From Plazaster borealis (lineage: Eukaryota; Echinodermata; Asteroidea; Forcipulatida; Labidiasteridae), in contig CM037472.1 in NCBI GenBank assembly GCA_021014325.1, positions 3,968,001 to 4,032,000 of the forward strand: a stretch of DNA of 64,000 nt, written 5' to 3'. The notes under the pieces were generated by a model. The model ran no database searches and was not told the origin of the DNA. It worked only from the letters and a program-made list of their open reading frames with translations. Position numbers and translations under genes: made by a program. Shown piece after piece: positions 62,931 to 64,000 of the stretch; within the stretch, counting starts at the first letter, position 1, and each line of letters opens with the position of its first letter.

Positions 62931-63023
62931 GGTGGAGGGCGCTATTGTATGTAAAAGTTTTAGCAATATTGCCTGGAGGCATAGGGAATATGCAAATTAG
63001 TAATTCGACTCTACCGGTAAGTA
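62931..63023 (-). repeat. DIRS right inverted terminal repeat
   Basis: In reverse complement it reads TACTTACCGGTAGAGTCGAA, TTACTAATTTGCATATTCCC and CATACAATAGCGCCCTCCAC, matching 58190-58280. The copy in the internal complementary region is closer to this end than to the left one. Confidence 0.9.
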
Positions 63024-63070
63024 GAGTGAAGCAGACACATGTTCACTCTCTAATCAACCCCCCCATTTTT

Positions 63071-64000
63071 TATACACTGTATACACTGTATATATTTCAA
63101 TTCATAAAACTATTACATACTTAAATATTCACAGCATAATGTATATTTTTAAATTTCCTTTGGTCACTGCTAGAGGGCACCCCAATTTATTTTATACGAT
63201 AAAAGTGGTTTTACATTATCAGAGATTACTTAAACTGTATTTCTTTATTTACTACTTTAGACACACTGATTTAATATTCCTGGCATTTAATTAGATAATA
63301 ATTTCTTCTTTTTCTTATCAAAGTTCAAGTAATGCACGATACCTTACAGAGACGCGAGGCTGCTTTTTTGCACGGCTTAATAGGTGCACGCATCGCGTAT
63401 TAAATCTAGCCTATGTTTACGTTCAATCTCTGCCCGCTCATAAAAAACGAGAAAATATTTCTTCTTACTCACGTTACTCGAGATTTTATGAACTTGTCAG
63501 CCATAGCTCATTTTAAACTTTCATGTAACCCTTTCAGTTTCAGTTTTCATTAAATAAAACCAATTAATTCTTGTTAACTTATTATTATTATAGCATCAAT
63601 TTTTGAATACGATTAAATGCGGTTCTCAGCTCGATTAAGTTGTTAATAATTCTTGTTAGTGATGTACAAAATAAATTGCAGATAATATTGCACACTTAAT
63701 TTCCAACATTTCACTTGTTTTACATAAAATAAAACATAACATTAATCTACGTGTAGGCCTGGCATATGCTCACTGATTATTTATAAAGTTCATACCAGTG
63801 ATAGTTTTTATTAAAGTTAGTAAGTTATTAAGTTAATAGTAAGGGTTAATTTATGTGTAAGCATGACTTAGAGCTTGAACCCAAAAAGAACCACTTACCT
63901 AAGTGATATAACCGTTTGTAATAATTACAAATAAAATAACATTAATATTACTCTACTCCAATTCCCACAATGTATTTAATTTGTCTCACCTGTTACCCCT
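63071..64000. other. Intergenic AT-rich DNA
   Basis: No gene, exon or clear repeat seen to the window end. Confidence 0.35.

Larger units (their letters stand above)
58150..63070 (-). mobile_element. DIRS-type tyrosine-recombinase retrotransposon, decayed, with nested LINE
   Basis: On the minus strand the order is gag-like region, reverse transcriptase, RNase H, DIRS connecting region and tyrosine recombinase, bounded by inverted terminal repeats (58190-58280 and 62931-63023) and with an internal complementary region at 58420-58488. This architecture (no integrase, no LTR pair, recombinase last) defines the DIRS order. Reading frames are broken by stops, indels and at least one large RT deletion, and a LINE tail of about 590 bp interrupts gag, so it cannot be autonomous. 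GC content is much higher than in the surroundings. Outer borders are approximate, set by CCCCCCACA-like words beyond the ITRs. Confidence 0.9.

Overview
This is a eukaryotic, AT-rich, repeat-dense window. It most likely comes from a marine invertebrate deuterostome, and an echinoderm (sea star or sea cucumber type) is my best guess. That is inference from the intron-rich animal genes, the abundant tRNA-derived SINEs, the frequent ACATGTA words and the style of the transposons. No prokaryotic or viral gene set is present.

Host genes are few and spread out. (1) A first coding exon on the minus strand (15412-15507) looks like the N-terminus of alpha-actinin; the rest of the gene would lie beyond position 1. 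(2) A complete seven-exon minus-strand gene (26241 down to 21299) encodes a 239-residue ALKBH6-type Fe(II)/2-oxoglutarate dioxygenase. (3) Two or three unrecognised plus-strand exons (18480-18637, 24800-24897, perhaps 30226-30359) flank or interleave with ALKBH6. (4) An apparently intronless secreted C-type lectin lies at 36208-36714 on the minus strand. (5) A possible minus-strand gene of unknown function has exons at 44999-45125 and 39470-39759.

Most of the rest is mobile or repetitive DNA. At 0-17 kb there are fold-back and MITE elements, a 68-bp-armed palindrome, two tRNA-SINE families and several short dispersed families. At 20-27 kb, tandem arrays and a SINE sit inside ALKBH6 introns. 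At 33-35 kb and 47.8-50.6 kb lies a duplicated exon-like non-coding module. At 39.87-44.88 kb there is a 5,012-bp element with perfect 31-bp terminal inverted repeats flanked by TTAA on both sides; it carries four copies of a roughly 380-bp tandem repeat and eleven copies of a 15-base motif. A separate MITE family with TTAA-type ends has at least four good copies. At 52.7-53.1 kb there is a decayed hammerhead-ribozyme-like fold. At 54.7-57.3 kb there are a tandem duplication and a C-rich minisatellite.

The right end (about 58.15-63.07 kb) is a decayed DIRS-type tyrosine-recombinase retrotransposon on the minus strand. Its inverted terminal repeats, internal complementary region, gag, RT, RNase H and recombinase remnants can all be read, and a 3' fragment of a CR1/L2-like LINE is nested in its gag region. 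A second copy of the same LINE tail lies at about 34.7-35.3 kb.
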